Positions 1 to 10,305 of a DNA stretch of 64,000 nucleotides are shown here, piece after piece. The translations under genes and the position numbers were made by a program. Origin of the DNA: Molanna angustata (lineage: Eukaryota; Arthropoda; Insecta; Trichoptera; Molannidae); the NCBI GenBank assembly GCA_963576475.1, contig OY754981.1:19781570-19845569 (forward strand), in the 5' to 3' direction. The notes under the pieces were generated by a model. The model made no database searches. It saw only the letters and a list, made by a program, of their open reading frames with translations, and was not told the DNA's origin. Positions within the stretch are counted from its first letter, which is position 1, and each line of letters opens with the position of its first letter.

Positions 1-173
1 TCCTCCATACTATCCTATCTTGACATACATACCTACATATGTTGTATAGAAAACAAAATATCTGAAAATATTCAATAATTTGTATCTATGGGTTTATAGT
101 TTGGTACATATTCTTCAACTATACATACTATCGCTATCGACAGTTGGATCTCATGTGTTACATGCAACTAGTA
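1..173 (-). mobile_element. Repeat B copy 1, SINE-like with RTE-type tail (cut by window edge)
   Basis: This copy shares about 170 bp with 33974-34170 (opposite orientation) and 45874-46107, including ATCGCTATCGACAGTTGG and ATGCAACTAGTA. The most complete copy, at 45874, continues on its left into a CATACATACATACC tail like the 3' end of the RTE LINEs here, so the element reads on the minus strand and its tail lies outside the window. It has no coding potential. Presence as a repeat is certain; the SINE-like reading is inference. Confidence 0.7.
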
Positions 174-318
174 ATATTATTGTTGATTGAAGTTTATTTC
201 TTTATGGTATTTTTTTTTTATTTCTATTTTTGTGATATAAGTTAAGTAAATATGTGAAATAGACAATCTGCATTGTCAAAATAACTGCTATGCAGTTTGG
301 TGGGAAAATATACAGTTA

Positions 319-990
319 ATATTTTTTAACAGATTTTTAATTATCTCAATAGAGACGAAGTTGTAATATTTATTGTAGGAGAACCGGGAAATCAAGGCAC
401 CTACAGGGCTTACGACCTGTCATCGGCTGGTTTACGTGATCACTTTATGCGCTTGCGCAACGTTCACCAATTATGCCTTTTAATGAGATCCCTATCAATT
501 CAATTTTGAAAGTTCTATATATTGTAATACTGAAATTCTTTTCGCTTGAAAATAAGAAATTTTTACTACAGCCATCTATGGGTGTTCCAAAACCAATTCT
601 CTCAATAGATGGCGTTCCAACAAAATAAATAAAAATAATAAGATTGTTGTTCATAATTTCACCCATAGATGGCTGTAGTAAAAATTCCTTATTTTCAAGC
701 GAAAAGAATTTCAGTATTACAATATATAGAACTTTCAAAATTGAATTGATAGGGATCTCATTAAAAGGCATAATTGGTGAACGTTGCGCAAGCGCATAAA
801 GTGATCACGTAAACCAGCCGATGACAGGTCGTAAGCCCTGTAGGTGCCTTGATTTCCCGGTTCTCCTACAATAAATATTCCAACTTCGTTCTCTATTGAG
901 ATAATTAAAAATCTGTTAAAAAATATCTTTGACTCCCGACAGGGAAAAAAATCCAATGTTTGCGCATATGCAATAATAAAAATATTCGAT
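319..990. mobile_element. Family A foldback element, long inverted-repeat copy
   Basis: Two arms of about 262 bp, 319-584 and 660-926, are almost perfect reverse complements around a 75-bp centre. The left arm begins ATATTTTTTAACAGATTTTT and the right arm ends in its complement. Only the right side continues with TTGACTCCCGACAGGG to about 990, and this flank recurs beside the copies at 2139, 11320 and 14458. The open frames of 108, 73 and 62 codons here are read through the arms in both directions and have no protein-family features. It is best seen as an inverted dimer of one repeat unit, a non-autonomous DNA element. The superfamily is not determined. Confidence 0.85.
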
Positions 991-1781
991 TAATATTTTT
1001 TATTAAAAAAATGTAATGTTTTGATAGATGAACTCGTACATAAGAATTGAACGAATTTCTATTGAATACTAATCAGCTAAGCTAATGCACTTTATATAGG
1101 TACCTACTTACATAGTATGTTGCACTCTCTACAAGACACCCGTTGAGAATCTATTGTAAAAGGATGAGTTTTACATTAATGTCGAGTATCTAAATATCAC
1201 ATCTGTAACAGTTATTTCTCGATTTATTCTAGCTGTCAATTTAATCACCTATTGCAACACAAAATTTATAATAATATTGTAGCATATTTTTTCTAATATA
1301 CTTGTCCAATTATTTGAATATATTGCATAATTAAAAAAATAAATACATAAGTAGGTATGTATATTCAAATAATATATTTATATTAATTATTATTTATTTA
1401 TTGTAGGTACCTATGTATATTTTCCAATAATATAATTAAGTAAATACCTACATTTGTTGAGTTAATAATATACAATATTACGTAAATAGGGAGGAAAAAT
1501 ACTTAAGGTCGAATACCATCGCACTTTATTGTTATACAAAAACTATATCTGTTTACTTGATCAATACATTTCTTGGCAAGACGGTAATGTGTGAAGTGTG
1601 ACTATCCAATACAATGTGTTTATTTATTTAACGAACTATGTATTAGCTTGATGTATGTTTAATGTACATTACAATACATTTGATTATTTAATCTTTATAT
1701 ATATTTTTTAATTTTAAATGATCATACATCATTTTATCAGTTGTGGTAGATTTGTTGATAGAATTGAAGACATTTTTTCAG
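991..1781. other. AT-rich stretch without a recognised feature
   Basis: It is AT-rich with GTAGGTA/TACCTAC words and no long open frame or recognised repeat. It ends in a polypyrimidine-like run and CAG at 1779-1781, noted with the next entry. Confidence 0.5.
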
Positions 1782-1845
1782 GCAATTCGCTCAGGAGACT
1801 TATACCTGTGCAAGTCATTTAGAAGTGGTGTTATGTGACAGCAAA
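1782..1845 (+). other. Candidate short exon (weak)
   Basis: The 64-nt segment is preceded by CATTTTTTCAG and followed by GTATGTTTTC, fair acceptor and donor matches. One of three frames is open across it (one leading base, then 21 codons, reading FAQETYTCASHLEVVLCDSK); the other two contain stops. The upstream pyrimidine tract is short and the composition is slightly richer in GC than the surroundings. No protein family is recognised. It could be chance, since a 64-nt open frame is common. Confidence 0.25.
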
Positions 1846-2138
1846 GTATGTTTTCCTCACTATGGTGATAACATTTTTCCGAACCATAAAATTATCGTGT
1901 GCCTTACTATTTGCAACTCGACTATAATTCGACGCTTATCCAGTTTTTTTTTTGATTGCCGAAACTGTCTAAGTGTAGAACTATAGTCAATTTGTAAATA
2001 GTATGTTAGGTAACTTATGTATTTCGAGGGCATATGACGATAAATCTAGTGACTGAAAATACGATATATTAAAACTGTCTAATGCTCTAGTAGTGTTAGT
2101 AAGTGCAATACCGCGCACGTCAAAAGGGTTTATACGTG

Positions 2139-2395
2139 TTTTTATTGACAATCTTTTTAACATCTCAATAGAGACGAAGTTGGGATATTATAGAAGAACC
2201 AGGAACTCAAGGCATCAAGAGGGCTTACGACCTGTCACCGGCTGGTTTACGTGATCAGTTTATGCGCTTGCGCAACGTTCACCAATTATGCCTTCTTGTT
2301 GAGATGTTAAAAAGTTTGTCAATAAAAATATCATTTGACTCCCGACAGGGAAAGAAATCCAATGTTTGCGTATATGCAATTAAAAAAAAATATTC
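2139..2395 (+). mobile_element. Family A element, short TIR copy
   Basis: An inverted repeat of about 32 bp bounds the core: TTTTTATTGACAATCTTTTT on the left and its near complement ending at about 2332, each continuing into TAACATCTCAA. The core carries the family A signature GGCTTACGACCTGTC and GCGCTTGCGCAACGTTC. The trailing TTGACTCCCGACAGGG flank extends to about 2395. No coding potential is seen. Confidence 0.75.
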
Positions 2396-2439
2396 AGTTT
2401 ATACGTGATTTAATTTATTGGACACCCAAAATTTGTTGG

Positions 2440-2592
2440 GTCTCCAAATTTGTTGCAATTTCTTTCAACTAAACAGTGTTCCTAGCCCAGAGAAATGAGA
2501 AATTAATTTAAATAAATAACTGCTGGGGATCATAACCAGGAAGTCCGCATAGAAGCTGAGCTGTTTACCAACTGTGCTACGGTGGTCAGCAA
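2440..2592 (-). mobile_element. SINE-B remnant
   Basis: This degraded copy shares TTCTTTCAACTAAACAGTGT, AGCCCAGAGAA and the tRNA-like head near 2560-2590 with the better copy at 10521-10732. The B box is mutated (GATCATAACCAGGAAG on the plus strand). Confidence 0.55.
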
Positions 2593-3238
2593 TGTATATG
2601 TAAGTCGATTGAGGTAGTATTAAAAGATTTTGAAACACCATAATGTAATATCGTATTGTTTAAATACCCTTCACATCAAACCACTCACAGAATAAACATA
2701 GTAATTCCTACAAAGTGGTCCGAGGAACTGAGTCGAACGATAAATCAAAATAATTTTAATATATAGGTAATCATTTGGAAGCTGCCAATATTTCTTGACT
2801 TGCTTTTATACAACCCAAAGATTTGGACGTCAAAGATTAACGAAAACATTGCAATGTACCTATTTCAAAACCCTTTACAATTTCCTTGACATTGATTTGT
2901 AAACAAAAGACTTATCTCCAGATCATTTTTCCAGGAATGAAGATAAATAATCAAGTATACAATTGATAGAAAATAGAAACTAAAGCACGCTACCATCTTC
3001 CTTTTCTTCTCGTGGTACAAAAAAAATATATGTATATGCGTTTTATGAAAAAATTTAATTCGTTGTCGGACGAGGTAGATATTTTCCATTGGAATAATCT
3101 GCAGTTAAAATCGTAACTTAAACAGAGAAAGCCGTCATCGAACCGCATTGGAATTGGCAACATGTGATTATAAACAATAAAAAATAAATACAAAAACTCC
3201 AAAAACAACTAGACTACTTTAAATAATTTTGAACGTAG
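2593..3238. other. Unassigned AT-rich sequence
   Basis: No recognised repeat, RNA or coding segment. Two overlapping minus-strand open frames of about 72-74 codons (2865-3208) have low-complexity composition and no family resemblance. Confidence 0.4.
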
Positions 3239-3560
3239 CAATGTATGATTGAAAGAGATATCGTAAGTTAGATGAAAATAAATGCCCTAAGGTGGTTTGG
3301 CCACATAGAAAAAATGAGTGATGATCGACTGACTAAACAAAAGTACCTATATAAGGCTGATAAGAGGAACGCGGGCAAGGAAAAGTTGGCACGATCACAT
3401 AAATGGAATTTTCAAAGATGGAGTTGATTGAAGAAAGAATAACAGAAGAGCGTGTATGAGATGATGTATGAACGTGAATGAAGCGAGAAATGTCAAAATA
3501 AAGGAGTCTGACGTTCGGTTATCTCTGCCTACCACAAATAGGAAAATGGTATGGGGGTAT
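3239..3560 (+). pseudogene. Degraded RTE LINE 3' fragment
   Basis: The segment aligns by eye with the C-terminal part of the RTE reverse-transcriptase ORF at 5921-6766: GTTTGGCCACAT encodes the WFGHM motif, and later come the equivalents of the NRRACMRRCMNVDEAR block and a CTCTGCCTACC 3' end. Several frameshifts and stops are present. The (TATG)n tail is reduced to GGTATGGGGGTATGGC. It is a dead fragment. Confidence 0.7.
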
Positions 3561-4037
3561 GGCTTTGATAAATAAAAAGAAAATGCAACTATCCAAACCT
3601 AGTAGGTACCTACTTATAAAATGATTGAGAAAAAAAAAAATAGCCTCAAGAAGACTATATTGAATTTAGTAAACGTTTAAGATTCTATTGAGCCTTCAAT
3701 GAGCCAATTTAAAAAAAAATATAAAAATGATGATTATACTGAGGTAAGATTGAATTGAATATATTGTAAGAATGCAGCGTCCGTGCATACATACATATGA
3801 GGGCCCAAAGACGGATATTTGCGAGCTGACGCCTGCATTTGTGGACTGGCTCGGAGCCTGAGTGTGTGATCGTATTTTGATTATGTTTAACTGTGTGTTT
3901 GTTTGTTTGATTTTTGATGTATTCACTATGTCATACGACAAATTAATAAATAAATGTTGAAAATTCAAACAAATTTTTCATACTTACTCATAACTTCGTA
4001 TAACGTATACACATAGGTATTGATTAAGAGACAAATT
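3561..4037. other. Unassigned; possible retroelement 3' tail
   Basis: A GC-richer block at about 3776-3880 followed by TTAATAAATAAATG at 3942-3955 resembles the 3' untranslated end of a plus-strand retroelement, but no coding part is identifiable and the assignment is tentative. Confidence 0.3.
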
Positions 4038-4049
4038 GTTTCGATCAGT

Positions 4050-4353
4050 CGGAAAGTTTGGGACCGGGACACCAACTACCCTACCTGACATGGAAGACAC
4101 TTAATAGATTACGCGTCGGTGTGACAAAATGCAAAGAGAACATGCGAAGGTGGGGTATTAGGGTGGAAGAGGATGTTTCCTGCAATTGCGGCGAGATACA
4201 AACTGACGAACACCCCCTCATCTGTCAAGATATGCCAATGACATGCGACGCAGAGGACTTGAAGATGGTTAATGACAATGCCGTTGCGGTTGCTGTATTC
4301 TGGAGTGGGAAGGCCTAGTGAGAAGCACTCGGACTCGTTAAGTAAGTAAGTAA
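4050..4353 (+). mobile_element. 5'-truncated non-LTR retrotransposon with 12-bp TSD
   Basis: The 304-bp insertion is flanked by perfect 12-bp direct repeats GTTTCGATCAGT at 4038-4049 and 4354-4365. It ends in GTTAAGTAAGTAAGTAAG, a tetranucleotide tail. Together these are the mark of target-primed reverse transcription with 5' truncation. The body encodes the last part of a LINE polyprotein (next entry). The intact TSD implies a fairly recent insertion. Confidence 0.85.
4058..4318 (+). pseudogene. LINE ORF2 C-terminal fragment, Cys-rich end
   Basis: The 86-residue fragment contains TWKTLNRLRVGVTKC, RRWGI and a C-x-C then H-P-L-x-C pattern (CNCGEIQTDEHPLIC). This is the usual C-terminal tail of Jockey/I-type LINE polyproteins, downstream of the reverse transcriptase. 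The open frame starts inside the truncated element, so its methionine is not a true start. The stop at 4316-4318 lies just before the tail, as expected. Clade assignment within the non-LTR elements is uncertain. Confidence 0.7.
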
Positions 4354-4783
4354 GTTTCGATCAGTATTACATTTTGATGAAACATAAACGTCACGTATTA
4401 AAGATGAAGCTTTCAATTAATGAATAATGTGAATGATTCAATCTATGTCAAAATCATGACACATCACTTTTATTGGTTCAAATTATTATGTATAGACCAG
4501 GGGTTTTTGAAGATACGACTGATTTTAAAAGTTCTATATAACATTAAAACAGTATTAAAGTTACGAATTTGAATGAATTATATTTTCGCACGTAAATAAG
4601 TTTTTTTACATAACTTATATAAAATTATAGATTTCATTATTTTTACTCCCCCCAAACCCTATAGGACACAGTGGGAAGTTATGAAATAGCAATTTAAGGT
4701 TATTTTTTATTGCAGATTATCAACTAGTACAATTGTGAGATTGCAAATTTGTATATCTTATAGGAAATTTTGAAGGATATCTG

Positions 4784-5779
4784 TGCCCCGTTCCACCATT
4801 GTACTTTTCAACTTTTCACTTTTCGCTTTGAGAATTTCGCAAAGTGCAAAGCGTTCGCGTTCCACGAAAAAAAATGGTCACTTTGCGGCGTCGCCAAACA
4901 TTTACAAAGTCTTTTCAATTGACTCTAGCGACACCTAGTGATAACTTAGTAGTACCGAGTGTTTCGCGCATAGCGTACACGATCATTTGACACCGTTCGT
5001 TCTTGTCTGTGATTTCGTTGTTGTTGTTAGAAAATGAGCCGGAAAGACAATATTAAGAAAAAATAGCCGTGTTGGAGATAATTAATGAAAAGAAAGGAGT
5101 TATTTTTGGAGTAATTAGTGACACTATCACTAATACAGTGAAACAACGGGTGCTTCACTGAATTATTTGCTGTTGAGGAGACAATCATTTGCTTCTCTTA
5201 GTGCTGTTCTCTACGTTAAAATATGTGTAAATGAGTAGTGAAGTAATCATATAAACTAAGAGAAAGCGGACATAATAATCACATAAACATAGTTTAAATT
5301 ACCTAAAAAAATCAGAATAAATCGTGTACTTAATCGAGACATATTCACACTGAGTGCTATTTATGCGAAAATATTCGAGGAACTGCGTGGGTAAAATATT
5401 TTCGAAATTAATCCTTTCTCTATAATTTCTTACAACCCCGTCTTCCTCATCCCTTTCTAACAATAATTTATGCAAAATTTTTTAATAAATTTACTCAAAA
5501 ATTCTAAACAAACAACTTCTACTTTCACAACTCGACGAATGGCAAATTTGAAATGTCAAAATATTCTTTTCAATTCATTCGCAAGGTTTGCAAAGTTTTT
5601 TATGAAAAGTAGCGATGGTGGAACAGAACGGCTTATTTGCTTTGCAATAGGCGTCTACTTTTCGCTTTGCACATTGCAACTTTTACTTTGCGAAAAAATG
5701 TAATGGTGGAACGAAAACAAGCCGACGAATTGCAAAGTGCAAAGCGCAAAGTTGAAAAGTACGATGGTGGAACGGGGCA
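4784..5779 (+). mobile_element. Harbinger-type DNA transposon, defective
   Basis: The 996-bp element has terminal inverted repeats of about 33 bp beginning TGCCCCGTTCCACCAT, with one clear mismatch between the ends. It is flanked by CTG at 4781-4783 and 5780-5782. The empty family C site at 43053-43624 reads ATATCTGAATAGTGCTTC with one CTG, supporting a 3-bp duplication, which fits PIF/Harbinger. Subterminal regions are dense in GCAAAGT/ACTTTGC words and repeat ATGGTGGAAC near 5613, 5702 and 5763. The transposase gene is missing and only a short accessory-gene fossil remains. Confidence 0.75.
5034..5161 (+). pseudogene. Fossil of a Myb/SANT-like Harbinger accessory protein (tentative)
   Basis: It begins ATGAGCCGGAAAGAC and reads MSRKDNIKKK before a stop. 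A shift of one base restores KIAVLEIINEKKGVIFG and a following S-D-T-x-T-N-T-x-K stretch. The pattern (VLEIIxEKK, small residues, T-x-K) resembles the start of the Myb/SANT-like DNA-binding proteins that accompany Harbinger transposases. The resemblance is by eye only. It is too short and broken to function. Confidence 0.4.
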
Positions 5780-5900
5780 CTGATCAGTGCTTCTCATTTT
5801 TTTATTTGTCTAATATTTAAAACTGACCCCAACTTCAGAAAAAAATAAAATTTGAAATTTGGCACATCCTTTTCATAAAATGGCATCGTACAGTTATCAT

Positions 5901-6774
5901 ACATACATACATACATACCATCACGCCATGTCCCTTGCGGGGTAGGCAGAGAGAACCGAACGCCACATTTTTCTATCCTGGCATGCATCCCTCGCTTCGT
6001 CCACATTCATGCATCGTCTCATACATGCTCGTCTATTGCTCACACTTCTAACATTTCCGTCTTTCAAAATTTCGTTCACATGGTCGTGCCATCCCTTTCT
6101 TGGGCGTCCCCGACCTCTCATTCCATTCCTTTCCGCTCTGTATATTTTCTTCGTCAGGCGCTCCTCATTCATTCTCCCCATGTGACCAAACCATCTCAAT
6201 GTGTTCACTTTCATTCTAGTAATGACATCTTTCTTCATCTTACATTCTTTCCTTATGTCCTCATTTCTTACCCGGTCATACATCGTTCTATTACAAATCC
6301 TTCTTAACGATCTCATTTCAACTGCATTTATTCTACTTTCATGCGTCTTCTGCCATGTCCAGGTTTCACTTGCATACGTCAAGGTTGGCACTTCGACTGG
6401 CAAAGTTGGCTTATGAATGGCAACTTTGGCATCCTTTGATATGTTGCGATCATTCATAATTGGTCTTAGTGCTCCATTCACTCTGTTTCCTGCCATAACT
6501 CTTCTTTCGATCTCTTTATCGAGTCGTCCATTCCGTTGAAATATGCTTCCCAAGTACACATATTCGTCGACTTGCTCGAGCCATTCGTTCTCTACTCTTA
6601 TTTTACACGCTGTTATGCTTTCACTCTTTTCAAAGACCATTGTCTTTGATTTGCTGGCATTCATCCTAAGTCCATTCTCTATACATCCTTCATATACCTG
6701 ACTTACAAGATACTGTAACTCTTCCATTCTTTCTGCTAATAGAACTTTATCGTCTGCATACATCAAATCTCGAA
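5901..6774 (-). mobile_element. 5'-truncated RTE-type LINE with 12-bp TSD
   Basis: The 874-bp insertion lies between perfect TACAGTTATCAT repeats at 5889-5900 and 6775-6786. Its minus-strand 3' end carries a (TATG)n tail (seen as ACATACATACATACATACC on plus), characteristic of RTE LINEs with very short 3' untranslated regions. It is truncated just upstream of the reverse-transcriptase YADD motif. It sits inside the family C repeat. Confidence 0.9.
5921..6766 (-). pseudogene. RTE reverse transcriptase, C-terminal 281 codons
   Basis: The open frame starts at motif C of the reverse transcriptase (MYADDKVLLAE, catalytic Asp pair at residues 5-6). It continues through the thumb-like region (YVYLGSIFQ at about 70-78), the TYASETWTWQ block (about 129), LRWFGHMGRMNEERL (about 188) and GRGRPRKGW, and stops in the (TATG) tail region. 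This layout is the usual C-terminal half of RTE/BovB-type LINE ORF2. Endonuclease and RT motifs 1 to B are lost by truncation, so it cannot function. The first codon is TTG inside the ORF, not a real start. The frame is intact over 281 codons, which suggests young age. Confidence 0.85.
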
Positions 6775-7004
6775 TACAGTTATCATGTTTACATATTGAA
6801 ATATTTATATAAAAAATAATTCATGAAAAAGCTGAAAATTTTCCATACGAAATTTGAATATATTTTGGGGTGAATTGGTAGTGAAGAGTGTATCGTTGGC
6901 CTCAACCCACTCGTTTCAATTTAAGAAAACTTAAACTTCCATTAACTCAATCACTAAAAATTTACCTAATTTTTTTTTGTTCTATTTATTTTTTTAAAAC
7001 CTTT

Positions 7005-7150
7005 TAGTCCCCATAAGCAGAACGGGGACTAAAACGGCCCCTTGCAAAACTCTGAAAGAACACATAAAGAACATACGAAGAGTCCGGAGAACTCTAAAAC
7101 CTTGCAGACACTGCACTTAATGTGCCAAAGAGAGCTAATAATGTGGAAAC
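7005..7150 (+). repeat. Repeat E copy 1
   Basis: Shares TCCCCATAAGCAGAACGG, CCTTGCAAAACTCTGAA and ACCTTGCAGACACTGCA with copies at 31425, 37568 and (inverted) 63300. It appears non-coding, and the element type is unknown. Confidence 0.6.
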
Positions 7151-8278
7151 AACTGGTGTTGGATTTGGTGTCTTCTGAAGAAAATTTATTTTTTTGTTTT
7201 AACAAAGAATTTTTTAAACAGTTTTCTCATCATGACTGTAGTCTTAATTTATGAGACATTGAAACTTTAAGAAGCCCTGGAAATGAAGTAACCAATACCA
7301 CTTATGTTACATAATTTAAAAATATTTATCAACCATAAATCAACTGGTGTAATCTATTATTTTTAACTTTTCAGTGTGCAAGGTACTATCTTTGACAGAT
7401 GATCTTTCAATCACGATTGATTTTAGGAATATTCTTACCACTGATAAATATTAAATTATTACATTTCTGAGAGTAAAAGACATAAATCAATGCCCGTATA
7501 ACTAAACGATGTTCCGAGTGAAAAATAATCACGTCGCGCGTCGCTTCAAACATTACAGACTCCCACAGAATCGAATGCGATCACTACAAAAATTATCTCA
7601 ATCAGATAAATAAATAAACAGTGAAAAATTAAACAGAGCATCTGTCTGACTTGTTAATCCACGTGTACGAGTTATTTAGTAAGATATATCTTATTTAGAT
7701 GAGTTGGTGACAAAGTGGTGACCAAGAAGACACATTTATTTATTATTTTCATCAACGGCTAAATAGCCTTTTACAAGTACATACAAAATAAACTAGTATA
7801 AACACGTTTAATACATACATATAATAATATTATAAAATAAAACAAAAAGAGATGTATAAATGTACGAAATATCTACCAGAACATTTTTTGCATATTATAT
7901 CTAAACATTTTTTAAGAAACAAATATCAAAAACAAAAAGAAACAAAAATAGCATATATAAATTATATACCTAGGTATAAAGTTAATTCAAAAGTGTCATT
8001 AAAAAAGAATGAAACATAAAAACAGTTGAAAAATAAGCCATGAAACTAAATATAAATTATAGGGAAATAAAATTGACATTTTGCATCAAGAAATATTGAT
8101 GCAATAAGTTTCTATATTTTGTCAATAACAAGTAATAAATATCGCCTAGACCAGAGTATGCATTACCCAAATAATGAAGCCGTGCTATTGGCGAGTAATA
8201 TTGTTGCAGTGTACGTGTGTTAGAATAGTAAAATGTCATGTTTTGAATATTCATCAAAATATCATTGTTTTTACATAG
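7151..8278. other. Unassigned, with a possible LINE 3' tail
   Basis: AT-rich. TTTATTTATTATTTTC at 7736 followed by a gene-poor A-rich stretch resembles the minus-strand 3' end of a LINE, as at 47790. No coding part is recognisable. Confidence 0.35.
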
Positions 8279-8379
8279 TTACATACATACATACTATAAC
8301 GCCATGTCCCTCACGGGGTAGGCAGAGAGAACCGAGCGCCACTTACTTCTATCTTGACATACATTCATCGCCTCGACAT
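8279..8379 (-). mobile_element. RTE LINE 3' terminus only
   Basis: About 100 bp matching the terminal region of the RTE at 5901: tail ACATACATACATAC followed by GCCATGTCCCTCACGGGG and GGCAGAGAGAACCGAGCGCC. It is an extreme 5' truncation. Confidence 0.8.
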
Positions 8380-8790
8380 TTTATATGTTTATTAATTTCC
8401 TGAGCATCCAGTTTTCGTCCTTTCGTCTCCAGATGTATTTCCTCAACAGGTTTAGTTCAAGTAAGGTTCGATTTTGTCTCTTTTACCATGATTTTTTACT
8501 TTTCTATTAATAAGAGAGGAATGTATATCAAAATGAAAATGAACGTGAAGATTTATAAAATAGACGGTTGAAATACAAATTTGTAACTAATAAAAACATT
8601 TTTATTATCTGTATTATCACAGATATCTACAAATTAAATGAAATTTACATAAAAAATAGGCTATTAATGCTTTTCATGTCTCATGCTACCCATCCAGATG
8701 ACATGCTTCATATGGATAGAATACCAACAGTATTTCTATGGAGGCAGTATTAGCTTATTGTTATATAACTGTATAATGATACTATTATAA
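8380..8790. other. Unassigned AT-rich sequence
   Basis: No recognised feature. A 61-codon plus-strand open frame at 8568-8753 has no family resemblance. Confidence 0.4.
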
Positions 8791-9231
8791 TGGACATGGC
8801 AGAAGTCGCACGATAGTAGAATAAATGCAGTTGAAATGAGATCGTTAAGAAGAATCTGTAATAGTACGATGTATGACCCGGAAAGAAATGAGAACACAAG
8901 GAAAGAATGTAAGACGAATAAAGATGTCATTAAAAGAATTAAAGTGAAAACATTGAGATGGTTTGGCCACATGGGGAGAATGAATGAGAAACGCCTGACG
9001 AAGAAAATATACATTGCGGAAAGAAATGGAATGAGAGGTCGGGGCCGCTCAAGAAAGGGATCGTACTACCCTGACATGTGAACGATATTCTGAAAGATGG
9101 AAATGTACAAAGCAAAATAACAGACGAACATGTATGAGACGATGCATAAATGTTGACGAGAATAAGTGCCAGGATAGAAAAAAATGGCGTTCGATTCTCT
9201 TGAGGGACATAGCGTGATTTTATGTATATAT
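8791..9231 (+). pseudogene. RTE LINE 3' fragment
   Basis: Encodes the same C-terminal block as 5921-6766: EMRSLRRICN, RKECKTNKDVI, LRWFGHMGRMNEKRL and GRGRSRKGS, then a frameshift and a decayed 3' end (GGGACATAGCGTGATTTTATG). The longest open piece is 8836-9081, 81 codons. The tail has decayed to TATGTATATATTTG. Confidence 0.8.
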
Positions 9232-10165
9232 TTGTAACTATAATACATCTTCATTCTTTGTAAATAAAATAACATTATAAAATGACGTGCTGTATTAGAA
9301 AACGCAAATTCGTGACTTCATTACAGGACGCGTATTGGATACATCAAAATAAAAACGCAACCTATAATTTTATGACAAAAGAAATGGACATAGACATATT
9401 AATTACGTGTTTAGAAACATAATTGGACAGTATAATGATGAAGTTATTTATTTGTTTATGGCTATACCTAATGATTGCATTTGGCCATGTACAAGTTGTA
9501 AAATTAATAGTGATGGAGAATTGCTTAACCGGTCTGAGATTGCCTCGGTTACAATTTTAAGTCAATATTTTATTTAAAACTGTTATTTTTGTGGCATTTT
9601 CAAAGCGATTTTTTTCAATATTTTTTTAACGATACCCGAGCTATAAGTTTAGTCGACTTCATATTGAGGCCTATTTATTTTATATGATTTCATCTGTTCA
9701 AACTTCCATCAAAACGTTCCCTTTCTGGAAAATACCCTTTTTAAATTTGCGTAGGTATGTCAAAATAATGTCCCTGTACAATTGCAAAGGAATCCATAAA
9801 ATTTCATTTAGGGGCTTTAAATCTTCGAAGAAGAAATTTTTTGATATTTTTCGTAAGACGGCATTTTTATTTTTTATAATTCACTCGGTTTTTATATAAC
9901 CAGTTTTTTTTATTTTTTTTATTCATCCTCGGTTCGTATAACAACTGATATTTATTTTCATATTTATATTCTAATTTGTTAAATACTTTATTATACTTCT
10001 TGTTCTTTTTGTTACTGTTTATTCTTTACAAATTTAATATTGAGAGTGCAATGCTTATATATGTTGGATGTTGGTTGGAAGAGAGTGCAATGCATACATT
10101 GGATTATTATAGAACTTTTACGATTAGGAAACTCAATAAAAAGTCATAATTTATGAATATTGGGC
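9232..10165. other. Unassigned AT-rich sequence
   Basis: No recognised repeat or coding feature. The 71-codon open frame at 9684-9899 is low-complexity. A GAGAGTGCAATGC duplication at about 10040 and 10082 is the only local structure seen. Confidence 0.4.
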
Positions 10166-10171
10166 AAGATA

Positions 10172-10262
10172 TGATCACGTAAACCAGCCAGTGACAGGTC
10201 GTAAGCCCCGCAAGTGCCTCGATATACCGGTTCTCCTATAATATTCCAACTTCGAATCGAGT
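10172..10262 (-). mobile_element. Family A fragment
   Basis: Matches the reverse complement of the family A core (GATCACGTAAACCAGCC, GACAGGTCGTAAGCCC, CGGTTCTCCTATAATATTCC). One arm only. Confidence 0.75.
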
Positions 10263-10305
10263 TATTATTTTGTCAAGAATTATATTATTAATAATAATAA
10301 TAATA

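Larger units (their letters stand above)
4640..6917 (+). mobile_element. Family C repeat, disrupted by two later insertions
   Basis: Family C runs from TTTTTACTCC to CCCACTCGTTT. Removing 4784-5779 and 5901-6774 leaves a sequence collinear with the uninterrupted copy at 43053-43624, including ATTATCAACTAG, TTCATAAAATGGCAT and ATTTTCCATAC landmarks. Both insertions have clean TSDs, so family C was here first. It has no open frame. Its inner ends contain inverted copies of ACTCCTCACTAAC, while its outer ends do not match. Its class is unknown. Confidence 0.8.

Noticed and set aside
445..956. Open frames of 108 and 73 codons in both directions
   Set aside because: They are read through the arms of the family A palindrome and have no protein-family features.
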